This document shows positions 25,663-33,312 of a stretch of 64,000 nucleotides of DNA, piece after piece. The position numbers and the translations under genes are program-made. The notes below the pieces were generated by a model, which searched no databases, was not told the DNA's origin, and was given only the letters and a program-made list of their open reading frames with translations. The stretch is from Gp1-AA122 sp036378535 (GTDB taxonomy: Bacteria; Acidobacteriota; Terriglobia; Terriglobales; Acidobacteriaceae): assembly GCA_036378535.1 (NCBI GenBank), contig DASUWH010000030.1, forward strand, positions 1 to 64,000, written 5' to 3'. The stretch's first letter is position 1. Each line of letters opens with the position of its first letter.

Positions 25663-27519
25663 ATGGCCATCGATCTCATTGCCCGGCTGCAGCAGGGCCC
25701 CATGCTGTGCGACGGTGCTATGGGCACGCTTCTCTATAGCAAGGGCATCTTCATAAATCGCTGTTACGACGAGCTGAATCTTTCCCGACCCGACCTGATC
25801 CGCGGGATCCATCACGAGTATATGCAGGCGGGTGCAGACATTGTTGAAACCAATACCTTTGGGGCGAATTCATTCCGCTTGGCGCGCCACAGCCTCGCTG
25901 ACAAGGTTCACGAAATCAACTTGCAGGGCGCGCACCTGGCCCGGGAAGCGGCCAAAAGCTTCGCCGGCTGGGCGGCGGGATCGGTAGGACCGCTGGGAAT
26001 TCGCATCGAGCCACTCGGCAAAACCTCGCTGGACGAGGCCCGGGAGTCATTTCGCCAGCAGATTGCGGCGCTGGTCGAAGGCGGCGTCGACTTGCTCATT
26101 CTGGAGACATTCGGATATCTGGAAGAACTGCATCAGGCACTATTGGCAGCGCGAGATGTGAATCCAGAAATCCCTGTGGTGGCGCAGGTCACCATCGATG
26201 AAGACGGCAACTGCCTGGATGGCTCCGAACCCGAGCACTTTGCCAAAAAGCTGGAATCCTGGGGTGCCGACGTTATCGGCTGCAACTGCAGTGTCGGTCC
26301 GGTGGACATGCTCGACGCTATTGAGCGCGTCCGAGCAGCGACTTCCCTTCCGTTATCCGCACAACCGAATGCCGGCATGCCCCGGTCGGTGGAAGGACGG
26401 AATATCTATCTCTGCTCTCCGGAATATATGGCCAGCTACGCCCGCAAATTCGTGGCCGCAGGCGTTCGCCTGGTTGGTGGTTGCTGCGGAACCACTCCTG
26501 ACCACATCCGCGTCATGAAGTCGGCCTTACGGGTGGGGGGCGCTAAGACGACCAAAGTTTCTGTCTTAAAACCTGAGCCGACTGCCAAAGCAATTCCTAC
26601 CGTCCCACTCGCGGAACGCTCCCGGTTAGGCGCGAAGCTGGCTGCCGGCGACTTTGTCACCATGGTGGAAATCGTTCCCCCTAAAGGCATCGACATCCGC
26701 AAGGAACTGGACGGAGCACGCTTCCTGAAATCCGTGGGCGTAGACGGAATTAATATTCCGGACAGTCCTCGCGCCTCGGCGCGCATGAGTAATCAAGCGC
26801 TCTCGCTGCTTGTACAAAAAGAGGTAGGGATCGAAGCCATCTTGCACTACACCTGCCGCGACCGTAACGTTCTCGGCATTCAGTCCGATCTGTTGGGCGC
26901 GGCGGCAACTGGAATCCGCAATTTGATCTGTATCACCGGCGATCCGCCCAAGATGGGCAATTATCCCGACGCCACCGCCGTTTTTGATGTTGATGCCATT
27001 GGGCTGGTCAATATCGTCCACAACCTCAACCGCGGCTTGGATATTGGCGGTAATCCCCTGGGCACCGGAACTAGTTTCGTAATCGGAGTGGGAGCAAATC
27101 CAGGGGTCCCCAACATCGATGAGGAAATTCGCCGCTTCGCCTATAAAGTCGAGGCCGGCGCGCAGTATGCAGTCACCCAGCCAGTATTTGATTTGCGGCT
27201 GCTGGAAAATTTCTTGAAATGCATTGAGCACCATAAGATTCCCGTAGTGGCCGGCATCTGGCCACTCGTCAGCGTACGTAATGCGGAGTTCATGAAGAAT
27301 GAACTGCGGGTTTCGGTTCCGGATTCGATCCTGGAACGCATGGCCAAGGCCGTCACTCCCGAGGCAGCCCGCGAAGAAGGGATTGCCATTGCGCGCGAAA
27401 TGCTGATCGCCGTGCGCGGGTTGGTGCAGGGTGCACAGATCAGTGCGCCCTTGGGGCGTTATGCCTCGGCAGTCGACGTACTGGAGGCGTTGGGAACAAC
27501 AGGTGCTGCCCACGGTTAG
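25663..27519 (+). CDS. Bifunctional homocysteine S-methyltransferase / methylenetetrahydrofolate reductase
   Basis: Fusion protein of 618 residues. Residues about 1-300 are a homocysteine methyltransferase barrel: CDGAMGTLLY at the start, and zinc ligands in GCNCSVGP and GGCCGTTPDH. Residues about 330-610 are a MetF-type flavin barrel that reduces methylene- to methyl-tetrahydrofolate (VEIVPPKGID, CRDRNVLGIQSDLLGA, ITGDPPKMG). The methyltransferase part lacks a B12 domain, so the methyl donor may be S-methylmethionine or another small molecule. The ATG at 25663 precedes the conserved start; an earlier GTG frame to 25606 is open. It provides the one-carbon to methionine link. Confidence 0.9.
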   Translation: MAIDLIARLQQGPMLCDGAMGTLLYSKGIFINRCYDELNLSRPDLIRGIHHEYMQAGADIVETNTFGANSFRLARHSLADKVHEINLQGAHLAREAAKSFAGWAAGSVGPLGIRIEPLGKTSLDEARESFRQQIAALVEGGVDLLILETFGYLEELHQALLAARDVNPEIPVVAQVTIDEDGNCLDGSEPEHFAKKLESWGADVIGCNCSVGPVDMLDAIERVRAATSLPLSAQPNAGMPRSVEGRNIYLCSPEYMASYARKFVAAGVRLVGGCCGTTPDHIRVMKSALRVGGAKTTKVSVLKPEPTAKAIPTVPLAERSRLGAKLAAGDFVTMVEIVPPKGIDIRKELDGARFLKSVGVDGINIPDSPRASARMSNQALSLLVQKEVGIEAILHYTCRDRNVLGIQSDLLGAAATGIRNLICITGDPPKMGNYPDATAVFDVDAIGLVNIVHNLNRGLDIGGNPLGTGTSFVIGVGANPGVPNIDEEIRRFAYKVEAGAQYAVTQPVFDLRLLENFLKCIEHHKIPVVAGIWPLVSVRNAEFMKNELRVSVPDSILERMAKAVTPEAAREEGIAIAREMLIAVRGLVQGAQISAPLGRYASAVDVLEALGTTGAAHG

Positions 27520-27522
27520 CCT

Positions 27523-27612
27523 GCCGATATTTCGGCGCGTAGAAGATCGTCCGGCCTGCTCCTATTGGCCGAGCCCCCGGTTGTGTCCCGAGCGAAGCGA
27601 CGAATCTGGGGG
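27523..27612. repeat. Dispersed repeat fragments after the methyltransferase gene
   Basis: The 259-bp gap before xseB contains a small hairpin (27523-27536, GCCGA/TCGGC) and, at about 27584-27607, TGTCCCGAGCGAAGCGACGA with CTGGG after it, a degenerate relative of the repeat at 24163. Nothing else was recognised in this gap apart from the xseB ribosome site. Confidence 0.5.
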
Positions 27613-27778
27613 TGTTGGTTGGCTGAAATGCCGAGGTTTGACGGCGCAAAACGAACCCAAAAGAAAGTACTCGTATCCTGACAAAACCACGACGTAAGAA
27701 CACCTTCTTTTACAAGAAATTCACTTGCGTTTCGGCACTGAATAGGTGCATTAATAAGAAAGAAACAGGAGCCTTCCG

Positions 27779-28015
27779 TTGCCCAGGTTTGAGGAATGTC
27801 TACAGCGTCTTGAGAAGATTGTGCAAGAGCTGGAACGAGGAGATGTGCCCCTCGAAAAATCTCTGACCCTTTTCGAGGAAGGCGTGCAGCTGTCTAATTC
27901 TTGCCGCAAGGAGTTGGACCAGGCTGAAGGTAAAGTTGAGATCCTGCTAAAGAGCAACGGCAAGCTTCAGGCCGAACCGTTCGAGCCCTCGACCGACAAG
28001 GCGCCCTCCAGGTAG
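27779..28015 (+). CDS. xseB: Exodeoxyribonuclease VII small subunit
   Basis: A 78-residue two-helix protein. FEECLQRLEKIVQELERGDVPLEKSLTLFEEG is shown by its hallmarks: FE(E) start, LE-GD-LE-SL-FEEG pattern, and LLKSNG near the end. XseB subunits bind along the large subunit XseA to make the single-strand exonuclease; xseA is not in this window. The TTG start has AGGAG eight bases upstream, and no ATG is available. Same-strand genes follow after about 100 bp and 170 bp, ending in ispA, an arrangement (xseB near ispA) common in bacteria. Confidence 0.92.
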   Translation: MPRFEECLQRLEKIVQELERGDVPLEKSLTLFEEGVQLSNSCRKELDQAEGKVEILLKSNGKLQAEPFEPSTDKAPSR

Positions 28016-28111
28016 TTACGCCTCGCCGATCACTGCTCGCAGTCACTGTTGTCTGCGGACCAGCCGCAGCCCAGCCCGCCGCCACACGACGGCGCGTTCG
28101 TTGGGGGTTGT

Positions 28112-28483
28112 ATGGAGTTGCTCAGTCTCGCCCTCTTGCAGAAGGACCCCAGAGTCGCCCGCTTCCTCTCCGGACAACTCTGCCATCACTTCCATGCCAT
28201 CCACGTCGTGCGCTCGCTCGCCGAACTCCGCGACCTCATCCCGCGCTTCCGCCCCGACGTCGTGGTCATCGATATGGAGACTGCCACTTTGGGAGACGTA
28301 CAAGGTTTGCACCGTGAATTTGCCAATCTCTGCATCGTCTGCACTCACCGTATCGCCGACGAAGAGATGTGGACCGCAGCTCTGGATGCGGGTGCTGCCG
28401 ACATCTGCGCGGCCACCGATACCCGCGGAATCATCACCGCCGCCGTGCGCAATACGGCTCTGGCGCATTCCGCCGCCGCGTAA
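28112..28483 (+). CDS. Degenerate receiver-like protein, unknown function
   Basis: 123 residues with the alpha/beta rhythm of a response-regulator receiver: PDVVVIDMETATLG matches the phospho-acceptor strand, and CIVCTH could match the T/S strand. However, the conserved acidic pair after strand 1 and the C-terminal Lys are not evident, so phosphotransfer is doubtful. It sits between xseB and ispA on the same strand. I start at ATG 28112 with GGGGG upstream; a TTG at 28049 would add a proline-rich leader. Confidence 0.5.
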   Translation: MELLSLALLQKDPRVARFLSGQLCHHFHAIHVVRSLAELRDLIPRFRPDVVVIDMETATLGDVQGLHREFANLCIVCTHRIADEEMWTAALDAGAADICAATDTRGIITAAVRNTALAHSAAA

Positions 28484-28486
28484 AAT

Positions 28487-28627
28487 TGTCGTTGGTCTTT
28501 GATCGTTAGTCGTTGGCAAACTGAAGCTAGTTTTGCCAGAGCATTCCGCGCCGCGCATGTGCCGAGCGACCCAGGATTCTTCTTGTTTTTAGGTTTGCCG
28601 ACGACCGCACGACCGCAGACCAACGAC
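28487..28627. repeat. Inverted-repeat element with a 7-bp-period arm
   Basis: The left arm (28487-28520) consists of heptamers GTCGTTG, GTCTTTG, ATCGTTA, GTCGTTG plus GCAAAC. The right arm (28593-28627) is its imperfect reverse complement, with perfect 11-bp outer ends (28487-28497 and 28617-28627) and a 12 of 13 match at the inner ends. About 72 bp separate the arms. It fills most of the gap upstream of ispA and could form a long hairpin in the transcript. Confidence 0.75.
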
Positions 28628-28656
28628 TTCTCCTCAATTGTTATACTCAAGCCTTC

Positions 28657-29538
28657 ATGCTCAAGGAGACGCTTGCCCAAGGCCAGAAACTGACCGACGC
28701 CGCGCTGGAGCGCCTGCTTCCGCCGGCCACGCAGCACCCGGTCTCCATTCATCAGGCCATGCGCCATAGCGTATTTGCCGGCGGCAAGCGCCTGCGTCCC
28801 ATCCTCTGCATGGAATCCGCCCGCATGATCTCCGGCTCCCTGCCCAGCGGAGTCGAAGAAGTCGGTGCCGCTCTCGAGATGCTGCACACCTATTCGCTGA
28901 TTCACGACGATCTGCCTGCTTTGGATAACGATGACCTGCGCCGTGGCCGCCCCACCTGTCACAAAGCCTTCGGCGAGGCTACTGCCATCCTGGCCGGCGA
29001 TGCGCTGCAAACCCAGGCATATGAAGTGCTGGCCCGCGTAAACTGCCCCGCCGAGGCCCGAGTACGCATTATCGAAGAAATTGCGCGCGGCACCGGCACC
29101 ATCAACGGCATGATCGGCGGCCAGGTGGTCGACCTTGAGGCCGAGCACCAGAAGCCCAACCTGGAAACCCTGGAATACATTCACCGCGCCAAGACCGCCG
29201 CTCTGATCACCGCCAGCGTCGTAAGTGGGGCGCTCTATGCGGGAGCTGACGAGCACGCCGTCGCCTCCATTCGTTCTTTTGGACAAAACATTGGTCTGGC
29301 ATTTCAGATCGTGGATGATGTCTTGGATATCACCCAGACATCCGAGCAACTGGGCAAGACTGCCGGAAAGGATACGGCCGCCGAAAAAGCCACCTACCCC
29401 GCACTTTTTGGCGTTGAGCAGTCCCTGAAGAAAGCGGACGAATTGGTAAACAACGCCTGCGCTGTGCTCGACGGCTTCGACAAACGTGCCCAGACACTGA
29501 AATGCCTGGCTCACTTCCTGGTCGAACGCAAAAAGTGA
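28657..29538 (+). CDS. ispA: Polyprenyl synthetase, farnesyl diphosphate synthase type
   Basis: Condenses isopentenyl diphosphate with dimethylallyl and geranyl diphosphate. The first Asp-rich motif is DDLPALDND at residues 84-92, preceded by EMLHTYSLIH as in E. coli IspA, which fits a C15 (or C20) product. The second motif is DDVLD at 220-224. GGKRLRP near residue 42 binds the diphosphate. Length (293) is normal. It feeds quinone, hopanoid and lipid-carrier synthesis. Confidence 0.92.
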   Translation: MLKETLAQGQKLTDAALERLLPPATQHPVSIHQAMRHSVFAGGKRLRPILCMESARMISGSLPSGVEEVGAALEMLHTYSLIHDDLPALDNDDLRRGRPTCHKAFGEATAILAGDALQTQAYEVLARVNCPAEARVRIIEEIARGTGTINGMIGGQVVDLEAEHQKPNLETLEYIHRAKTAALITASVVSGALYAGADEHAVASIRSFGQNIGLAFQIVDDVLDITQTSEQLGKTAGKDTAAEKATYPALFGVEQSLKKADELVNNACAVLDGFDKRAQTLKCLAHFLVERKK

Positions 29539-29606
29539 GGGAGTGCCCGCCTGCGCCGGGAATTGCCTCTGTGTTCCTCTATGCCTCTATGGTAAAACTT
29601 TTAAGT

Positions 29607-29657
29607 ACGGCGATGGAGTTCGCCATAACCGCCTCCAGCACGGGCTGATAACTCCTA
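29607..29657 (+). promoter_or_regulatory. Fluoride riboswitch (crcB motif)
   Basis: The leader of crcB contains the conserved parts of the crcB RNA in order: GGCGATGGAGTTCGCC (29609-29624), ATAACCGCC (29625-29633) and GGGCTGATAACTCCTAC (29642-29658). These are the P1/P2 strands and the pseudoknot of the fluoride aptamer. A small hairpin TTCTC-CTCG-GAGAA (29662-29675) just downstream can hide the GGAG ribosome site at 29670-29673, suggesting translational control. Fluoride would switch on crcB and the two genes packed behind it. Confidence 0.93.
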
Positions 29658-29682
29658 CCAATTCTCCTCGGAGAACTCCATC

Positions 29683-30054
29683 GTGAACTTCGTTATCGTC
29701 GCCCTGGGCGCGATCTTCGGCGCAAACCTGCGTTACATTTTGAGCCGCCTGGTCGCCAAACTCATAGGGCCCGCCTTCCCCTACGGAACCCTCCTGATTA
29801 ATGTCAGCGGCAGTTTTATCGTTGGCTGGTTCATGATCTGGACTACGGAGCGGGTGCTGGTCGATCCACGCTGGCGGCTCTTGATCGTCATCGGCTTCTG
29901 CGGCGGATTTACTACCTTCTCCAGCTATGCCTTCGAGACCATGGCTTATTTCGAGCAAGGGCAGTGGGGATTGATGGCAACCAACATTTTTGCCAACAAT
30001 CTACTATCTTTGCTCGCTGTCCTCGCAGGCATGGCGTTGGCGCGGGTGCTGTAA
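29683..30054 (+). CDS. crcB: Fluoride ion channel CrcB/FluC
   Basis: A 123-residue protein with four hydrophobic helices that dimerises into a fluoride-specific export channel. The signature GFCGGFTTFSSYAFE (about 72-86) includes the Phe-box and the sodium-binding turn; NVSGSF near residue 43 has the polar-track Asn. GTG start at 29683 with GGAG nine bases upstream. It is the first gene after the fluoride riboswitch, which confirms the role. Confidence 0.96.
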   Translation: MNFVIVALGAIFGANLRYILSRLVAKLIGPAFPYGTLLINVSGSFIVGWFMIWTTERVLVDPRWRLLIVIGFCGGFTTFSSYAFETMAYFEQGQWGLMATNIFANNLLSLLAVLAGMALARVL

Positions 30055-30055
30055 A

Positions 30056-30385
30056 ATGCCAGACGCGATGGCCGTACAAGTCACCATGTACCTCAACGAA
30101 GCCGACCAGTGGCACCGTCGGCCGCTGCACATCGAAATCCTCAACTACCTGCACTCCGAAAACGTGTACGCCGCCACGGTGCTGCACGCGGTAGCAGGAT
30201 TTCTGGGACGCCAGCGCGTCAAGACGTCGCACCTGGTCGACGCCGGCGGCAAGCTGCCCGTGGTTGTCATCTTCGTAGACACTGATGAACATGTGAACCG
30301 CGTTCTTCCCACCCTCAAAGAAATGGCCGCGCACCGCCTGATCGTGCGCGAGAACGTCGTACTGGAACAGGGCAATCTCGACTGA
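30056..30385 (+). CDS. DUF190 family protein (PII-like fold)
   Basis: A 109-residue protein of DUF190, small ferredoxin-like/PII-like proteins of unknown function often beside crcB. Seen: QVTMYLNEADQW at the start, HAVAGFLG in the middle and LPVVVIFVD with MVxE-type ending (HRLIVRENVVLE). ATG 30056 lies one base after the crcB stop; ATG 30068 is an alternative. The position under the fluoride riboswitch suggests a function in fluoride tolerance, perhaps as a sensor or regulator of the channel. Confidence 0.88.
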   Translation: MPDAMAVQVTMYLNEADQWHRRPLHIEILNYLHSENVYAATVLHAVAGFLGRQRVKTSHLVDAGGKLPVVVIFVDTDEHVNRVLPTLKEMAAHRLIVRENVVLEQGNLD

Positions 30386-30386
30386 C

Positions 30387-31205
30387 ATGCCCGCACTCGA
30401 CATCTTGGCTGTGGCCGCCCATCGTGATGACGTGGAACAGACCTGCGGCGGCACGCTGCTCAAGATGGCCCAGCGCGGGTATCGGACCGGAATTCTTGAC
30501 CTGACCCAGGGCGAGATGGGAACGCGCGGGACTGCCGAGGACCGCGCCCGTGAAGCCGCCGACGCCGCGCGCATCCTGTGCGTCTCTTGGCGGCAAGCCA
30601 TGGATATACCGGACGGACGCGTGGAGAACACCTGGGAGAACCGCCTGAAAGTAGCGCGAGTCATACGCGAGACCAGGCCGCGGGTGCTGATTCTTCCTTA
30701 CTGGCAAGGCCGGCACCCGGACCACTACACTGCTTCAATACTGGGATACGAGGCGTGCTTCCTCGCAGGATTAGCGAAGCTGGAGATTGCGGGAGGACCA
30801 GGCGTCAGCACGCAGTCGCAAAACATAGGAGGGCAGGGCTTCAGCCGCGCTGAAGAGATCCATAAAACATCGGGGACTTCAGCCCCGGAGTCGCTGCTTT
30901 CTCCCCACCGCCCTTTTAAAATTATCTACGCAACGCTCTATTACGACGTCCGTCCAACCTTTGTGGTAGACATAACCGACCAGTTCGAGGAGCGCTTCCG
31001 CTCGCTCATGGCCTACAAATCCCAATTCACCGATCAACAGGCGGGCAGCGGAATTTTCCCTGCCGAAGTCGAGATCCGATCGCGAATCGAGGCGATGGCG
31101 CGCTTCTACGGAATGCTAGGCGGCGTGACTTACGCCGAGCCTTTTGTGCAGAAAGAAGTAGGGCTCGTCGACGATCTGACTCTTATTCCCGTGAAATCAA
31201 TCTAG
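30387..31205 (+). CDS. bshB1: LmbE/PIG-L family deacetylase, BshB1-like
   Basis: Zinc-dependent N-deacetylase similar to bacillithiol pathway BshB1 (removes acetate from GlcNAc-malate). LDILAVAAHRDDVE carries zinc ligands His12 and Asp15 (usual HPDD is HRDD here); GRHPDHY gives His110 and His113; LDLTQGEMGTRGT and VVDIT are BshB1 hallmarks. Residues about 135-173 are an insertion absent from typical members, and its DNA is a REP-like double hairpin (30838-30888). ATG 30387 is one base after the DUF190 stop, so it is translated from the fluoride-riboswitch message. Another LmbE deacetylase substrate is possible. Confidence 0.8.
   Translation: MPALDILAVAAHRDDVEQTCGGTLLKMAQRGYRTGILDLTQGEMGTRGTAEDRAREAADAARILCVSWRQAMDIPDGRVENTWENRLKVARVIRETRPRVLILPYWQGRHPDHYTASILGYEACFLAGLAKLEIAGGPGVSTQSQNIGGQGFSRAEEIHKTSGTSAPESLLSPHRPFKIIYATLYYDVRPTFVVDITDQFEERFRSLMAYKSQFTDQQAGSGIFPAEVEIRSRIEAMARFYGMLGGVTYAEPFVQKEVGLVDDLTLIPVKSI
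30838..30888. repeat. REP-like double palindrome inside bshB1
   Basis: Hairpin 1: CTTCAGC at 30839-30845 pairs with GCTGAAG at 30849-30855. Hairpin 2: CGGGGACT at 30871-30878 pairs with AGCCCCG at 30881-30887 with one bulge. Both are variations on GGGCTTCAGCC. The pair of palindromes in frame within a gene, coding for a low-complexity loop, suggests insertion of a mobile palindromic element. Confidence 0.65.
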
Positions 31206-31220
31206 CTCCATTCGCTACTC

Positions 31221-31377
31221 TGTCATCCCGAGTGAGGGCGTGAGCCCGAATCGAGGGACCTTGCGTTTAATCGTCCCATGAAAGTTTTCTATCGCTTCCG
31301 TGTTAGCGTCTATCGACCACACACTGATAAACACAAGGTCCCTCCACTCGGGCCGGAAGCCCTCGGTCGGGATGACA
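31221..31377. repeat. MITE-like element with ~48-bp inverted arms
   Basis: Left arm 31221-31268 and right arm 31329-31377 are reverse complements apart from roughly ten mismatches and one indel; both start TGTCATCCCGA and end in GAGGGACCTTG(C/T)GTTT. Sixty bp lie between. No coding sequence is present. Solo relatives occur at 24163-24195 and 27584-27607. It separates bshB1 from the convergent methyltransferase gene and may act as a bidirectional terminator. Confidence 0.8.
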
Positions 31378-31451
31378 AAGTGGTGCTTAGGCATACAGCG
31401 TGGCGCGGAAGCGTAAACTCTCGGTCGCCGGCGTTAGCCCCGGTGCTTCCT

Positions 31452-32108
31452 CTACTTCTTCACCGCCACCGCGATCCCATCGCGCAGCGGAATAATCGTT
31501 GTGAACAGCTCTGGGGAACTGTAGAGCAGGCGATTGAATTCCAATATCGCTTTCGTGCTCGAATCTTTCGGATCCTTTTCGGCAACCTTGCCGCTCCACA
31601 GAACGTTGTCCGTTACGAACAACCCTCCTTTTTTCAGGCGCGGCACAGCTAAGCGCAATACGCGGGGGTAGTCGTCTTTATCTACATCATTAAATATGAT
31701 GTCGAAGGGCTGCTTCTCCTCGGATAGGAGCTCGAGCGCATCGCCTAACTTGAAGGTCACACGGGACGCTACCCCGGCGCGCTCACAATACCGGCGTGCC
31801 TGGTCACAATTTTTCTGATCGCTGTCGGTGTAGTAGACGCGGCCGTCCGCACCGACGCCGTGCGCCCACCAGATGGTCGAGTACCCTATCGCCGAACCCA
31901 TCTCGAAGACGGTCTTGGCGCCGCTTATCATGGCCAGTTGCTGGAAAAGACGCCCCACGGCTGGACCTACGATCGGAATATCGCGTTTGGCGGCTTCGGC
32001 TTCCATCTCGGCTAAAACTGCGTCCCGCGGTGGCAGCAGGGAATACAGATAGTCCTCGACCTGGCCCTCGGTGATTCCGCCCATCCGCCACTCTGGTTTA
32101 CTTGCCAT
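31452..32108 (-). CDS. O-methyltransferase, caffeoyl-CoA OMT family
   Basis: SAM-dependent class I methyltransferase of 218 residues (Methyltransf_3). VFEMGSAIGYSTIWWA is the SAM-binding motif I, DALELL and DIIFNDVDKDDYP hold the acidic ligand-binding strand, and GGLFVTDNVLWSG the family's metal-proximal loop. The acceptor, usually a catechol in this family, is unknown. ATG 32108 has GGAG five bases upstream. Two same-strand genes precede it closely (MBL hydrolase, rhodanese). Confidence 0.87.
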   Translation of the reverse strand: MASKPEWRMGGITEGQVEDYLYSLLPPRDAVLAEMEAEAAKRDIPIVGPAVGRLFQQLAMISGAKTVFEMGSAIGYSTIWWAHGVGADGRVYYTDSDQKNCDQARRYCERAGVASRVTFKLGDALELLSEEKQPFDIIFNDVDKDDYPRVLRLAVPRLKKGGLFVTDNVLWSGKVAEKDPKDSSTKAILEFNRLLYSSPELFTTIIPLRDGIAVAVKK

Positions 32109-32132
32109 AATCGCTCCGCACTCTGGCTCGAC

Positions 32133-32834
32133 TCAGCCGATCGTCTGCCCCGGCTTCATCTCCAGCACGTCCACGCCTTTAACCAGTTTCTGCAAGTCGC
32201 TGGGGCGTCCCGTCAACATCGGAAATGTTCCGAAGTGCATGGGGATTACCGTTTTTGCTTTGAGCAATCCACAGGCGTAGGCCGCCTCACGCGGAGACAT
32301 GGTGAAGTGGTCGCCAATAGGAATCATGGCAATGTCGGGGGCGTACAGCTCATGGATGATCTTCATGTCCCCGAAAACATTGGTGTCCCCGGCATGATAG
32401 AACTTCAGCTTATTGGAAAATTCAATCACGTAGCCGCAGGCTTCGCCGCCATAGACAAGCTCGTCGCCATCCTGAATTCCGCAGGAATGATCGGCGTGGA
32501 CCATGGTCACGCGGATGTCACCCACCGTCTGAGTTCCGCCTTTATTCATCATGGCGGTATTCTTGACGCCCTTCTTCTCCAGCCAGCCGACCAGTTCGGG
32601 AATTCCGACCACCGTGGGATTGTGCTTCTTGGCAATCTCGACGGCGTCGCCAATGTGGTCGCCATGCCCGTGCGTGATGAGCATGACATCGAGCTTCTTC
32701 AGATTTTTTTCGTTGTCCGGACACTTAGGGTTGTTCATGACCCACGGGTCGACGAGAACGGTCTTGCCTCCGGGTGTTTCGAAGCGGAAGGTAGCGTGGC
32801 CGAGCCACGTCAGCTTGATGCCTTTCAGATCCAT
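32133..32834 (-). CDS. Metallo-beta-lactamase fold metal-dependent hydrolase (UPF0173)
   Basis: A 233-residue MBL-fold protein. TWLGHATF at the start and ITHGHGDHIGD near residue 53 form the dinuclear metal site with HADHS, YHAGDT and PMHFGTFP. This pattern is that of UPF0173 / YtkL proteins, whose substrate is unknown. The ATG at 32834 has GGAG six bases upstream, 19 bases after the rhodanese stop, so the two probably form an operon that may extend to the methyltransferase 24 bases downstream. Confidence 0.88.
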   Translation of the reverse strand: MDLKGIKLTWLGHATFRFETPGGKTVLVDPWVMNNPKCPDNEKNLKKLDVMLITHGHGDHIGDAVEIAKKHNPTVVGIPELVGWLEKKGVKNTAMMNKGGTQTVGDIRVTMVHADHSCGIQDGDELVYGGEACGYVIEFSNKLKFYHAGDTNVFGDMKIIHELYAPDIAMIPIGDHFTMSPREAAYACGLLKAKTVIPMHFGTFPMLTGRPSDLQKLVKGVDVLEMKPGQTIG

Positions 32835-32853
32835 GCTTTCTCCAGAGCAGTTG

Positions 32854-33207
32854 CTAGCTGCTGCTTTCTTTCCATCCCTTGTACCCGCCGGCAAGGGAAA
32901 TCACGTTTTTAAAGCCCATTTTCTTCAGGGACGCGGCCGCTAAAGCGGAACGGCTCCCGCCGCCGCAATAGAGAACGATTTTTCGGTTTTTGTCGGTCGT
33001 CACCTGGTCGATATTGTGTTCCAGCATGCCGCGGCTGACGTTGACCGCACTCGGGATCATGCCTTTATCGGCATCCTGCTTGTCGCGGACATCAATCAGC
33101 GAAAAATCTTCCCCGCTCTGTTGCATCTTCTTGAGATCCGACGCGTTGATCTCCCGGATCTCCTTTTTCGCCTCGTTCACCAGGGCGTGGAATTCAGGCA
33201 TCGGCAT
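32854..33207 (-). CDS. Single-domain rhodanese
   Basis: A 117-residue sulfurtransferase domain. FSLIDVRDKQDADKGMIPSAVNVSRG is the typical core; the active loop is CGGGSRSA with Cys81 as persulfide carrier. No signal peptide, so it is cytoplasmic. The frame runs open to 33696, but the ATG at 33207 has GAGGTGG upstream and begins the conserved region. First of an apparent operon with the UPF0173 hydrolase. Confidence 0.88.
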   Translation of the reverse strand: MPMPEFHALVNEAKKEIREINASDLKKMQQSGEDFSLIDVRDKQDADKGMIPSAVNVSRGMLEHNIDQVTTDKNRKIVLYCGGGSRSALAAASLKKMGFKNVISLAGGYKGWKESSS

Positions 33208-33245
33208 GTAAGCACCCACCTCATCATGGGCAAACTTTCTTAATT

Positions 33246-33288
33246 CTAGTGAGCCGAAGGAATCGCCGCAAACTCCAAAACTCACTAG
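33246..33288. promoter_or_regulatory. Inverted repeat in the rhodanese/hpt divergent promoter region
   Basis: CTAGTGAG at 33246-33253 and CTCACTAG at 33281-33288 are perfect 8-bp reverse complements 27 bp apart, centred in the 105-bp gap between two divergent starts. The arms could be half-sites of a DNA-binding protein looping or dimerising over the shared promoter. Short arms make chance possible. Confidence 0.3.
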
Positions 33289-33312
33289 TGCTCCAGCCAT
33301 TGTGCATTTAAT

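Noticed and set aside
26626..27513. Long minus-strand open frame over the MetF half
   Set aside because: Antisense to conserved MetF motifs; no recognisable protein features.
28345..29514. Long minus-strand open frame (389 codons) over ispA
   Set aside because: It is antisense to a clear IspA gene, has no domain-like sequence or ribosome site, and is typical of GC-rich codon shadows.
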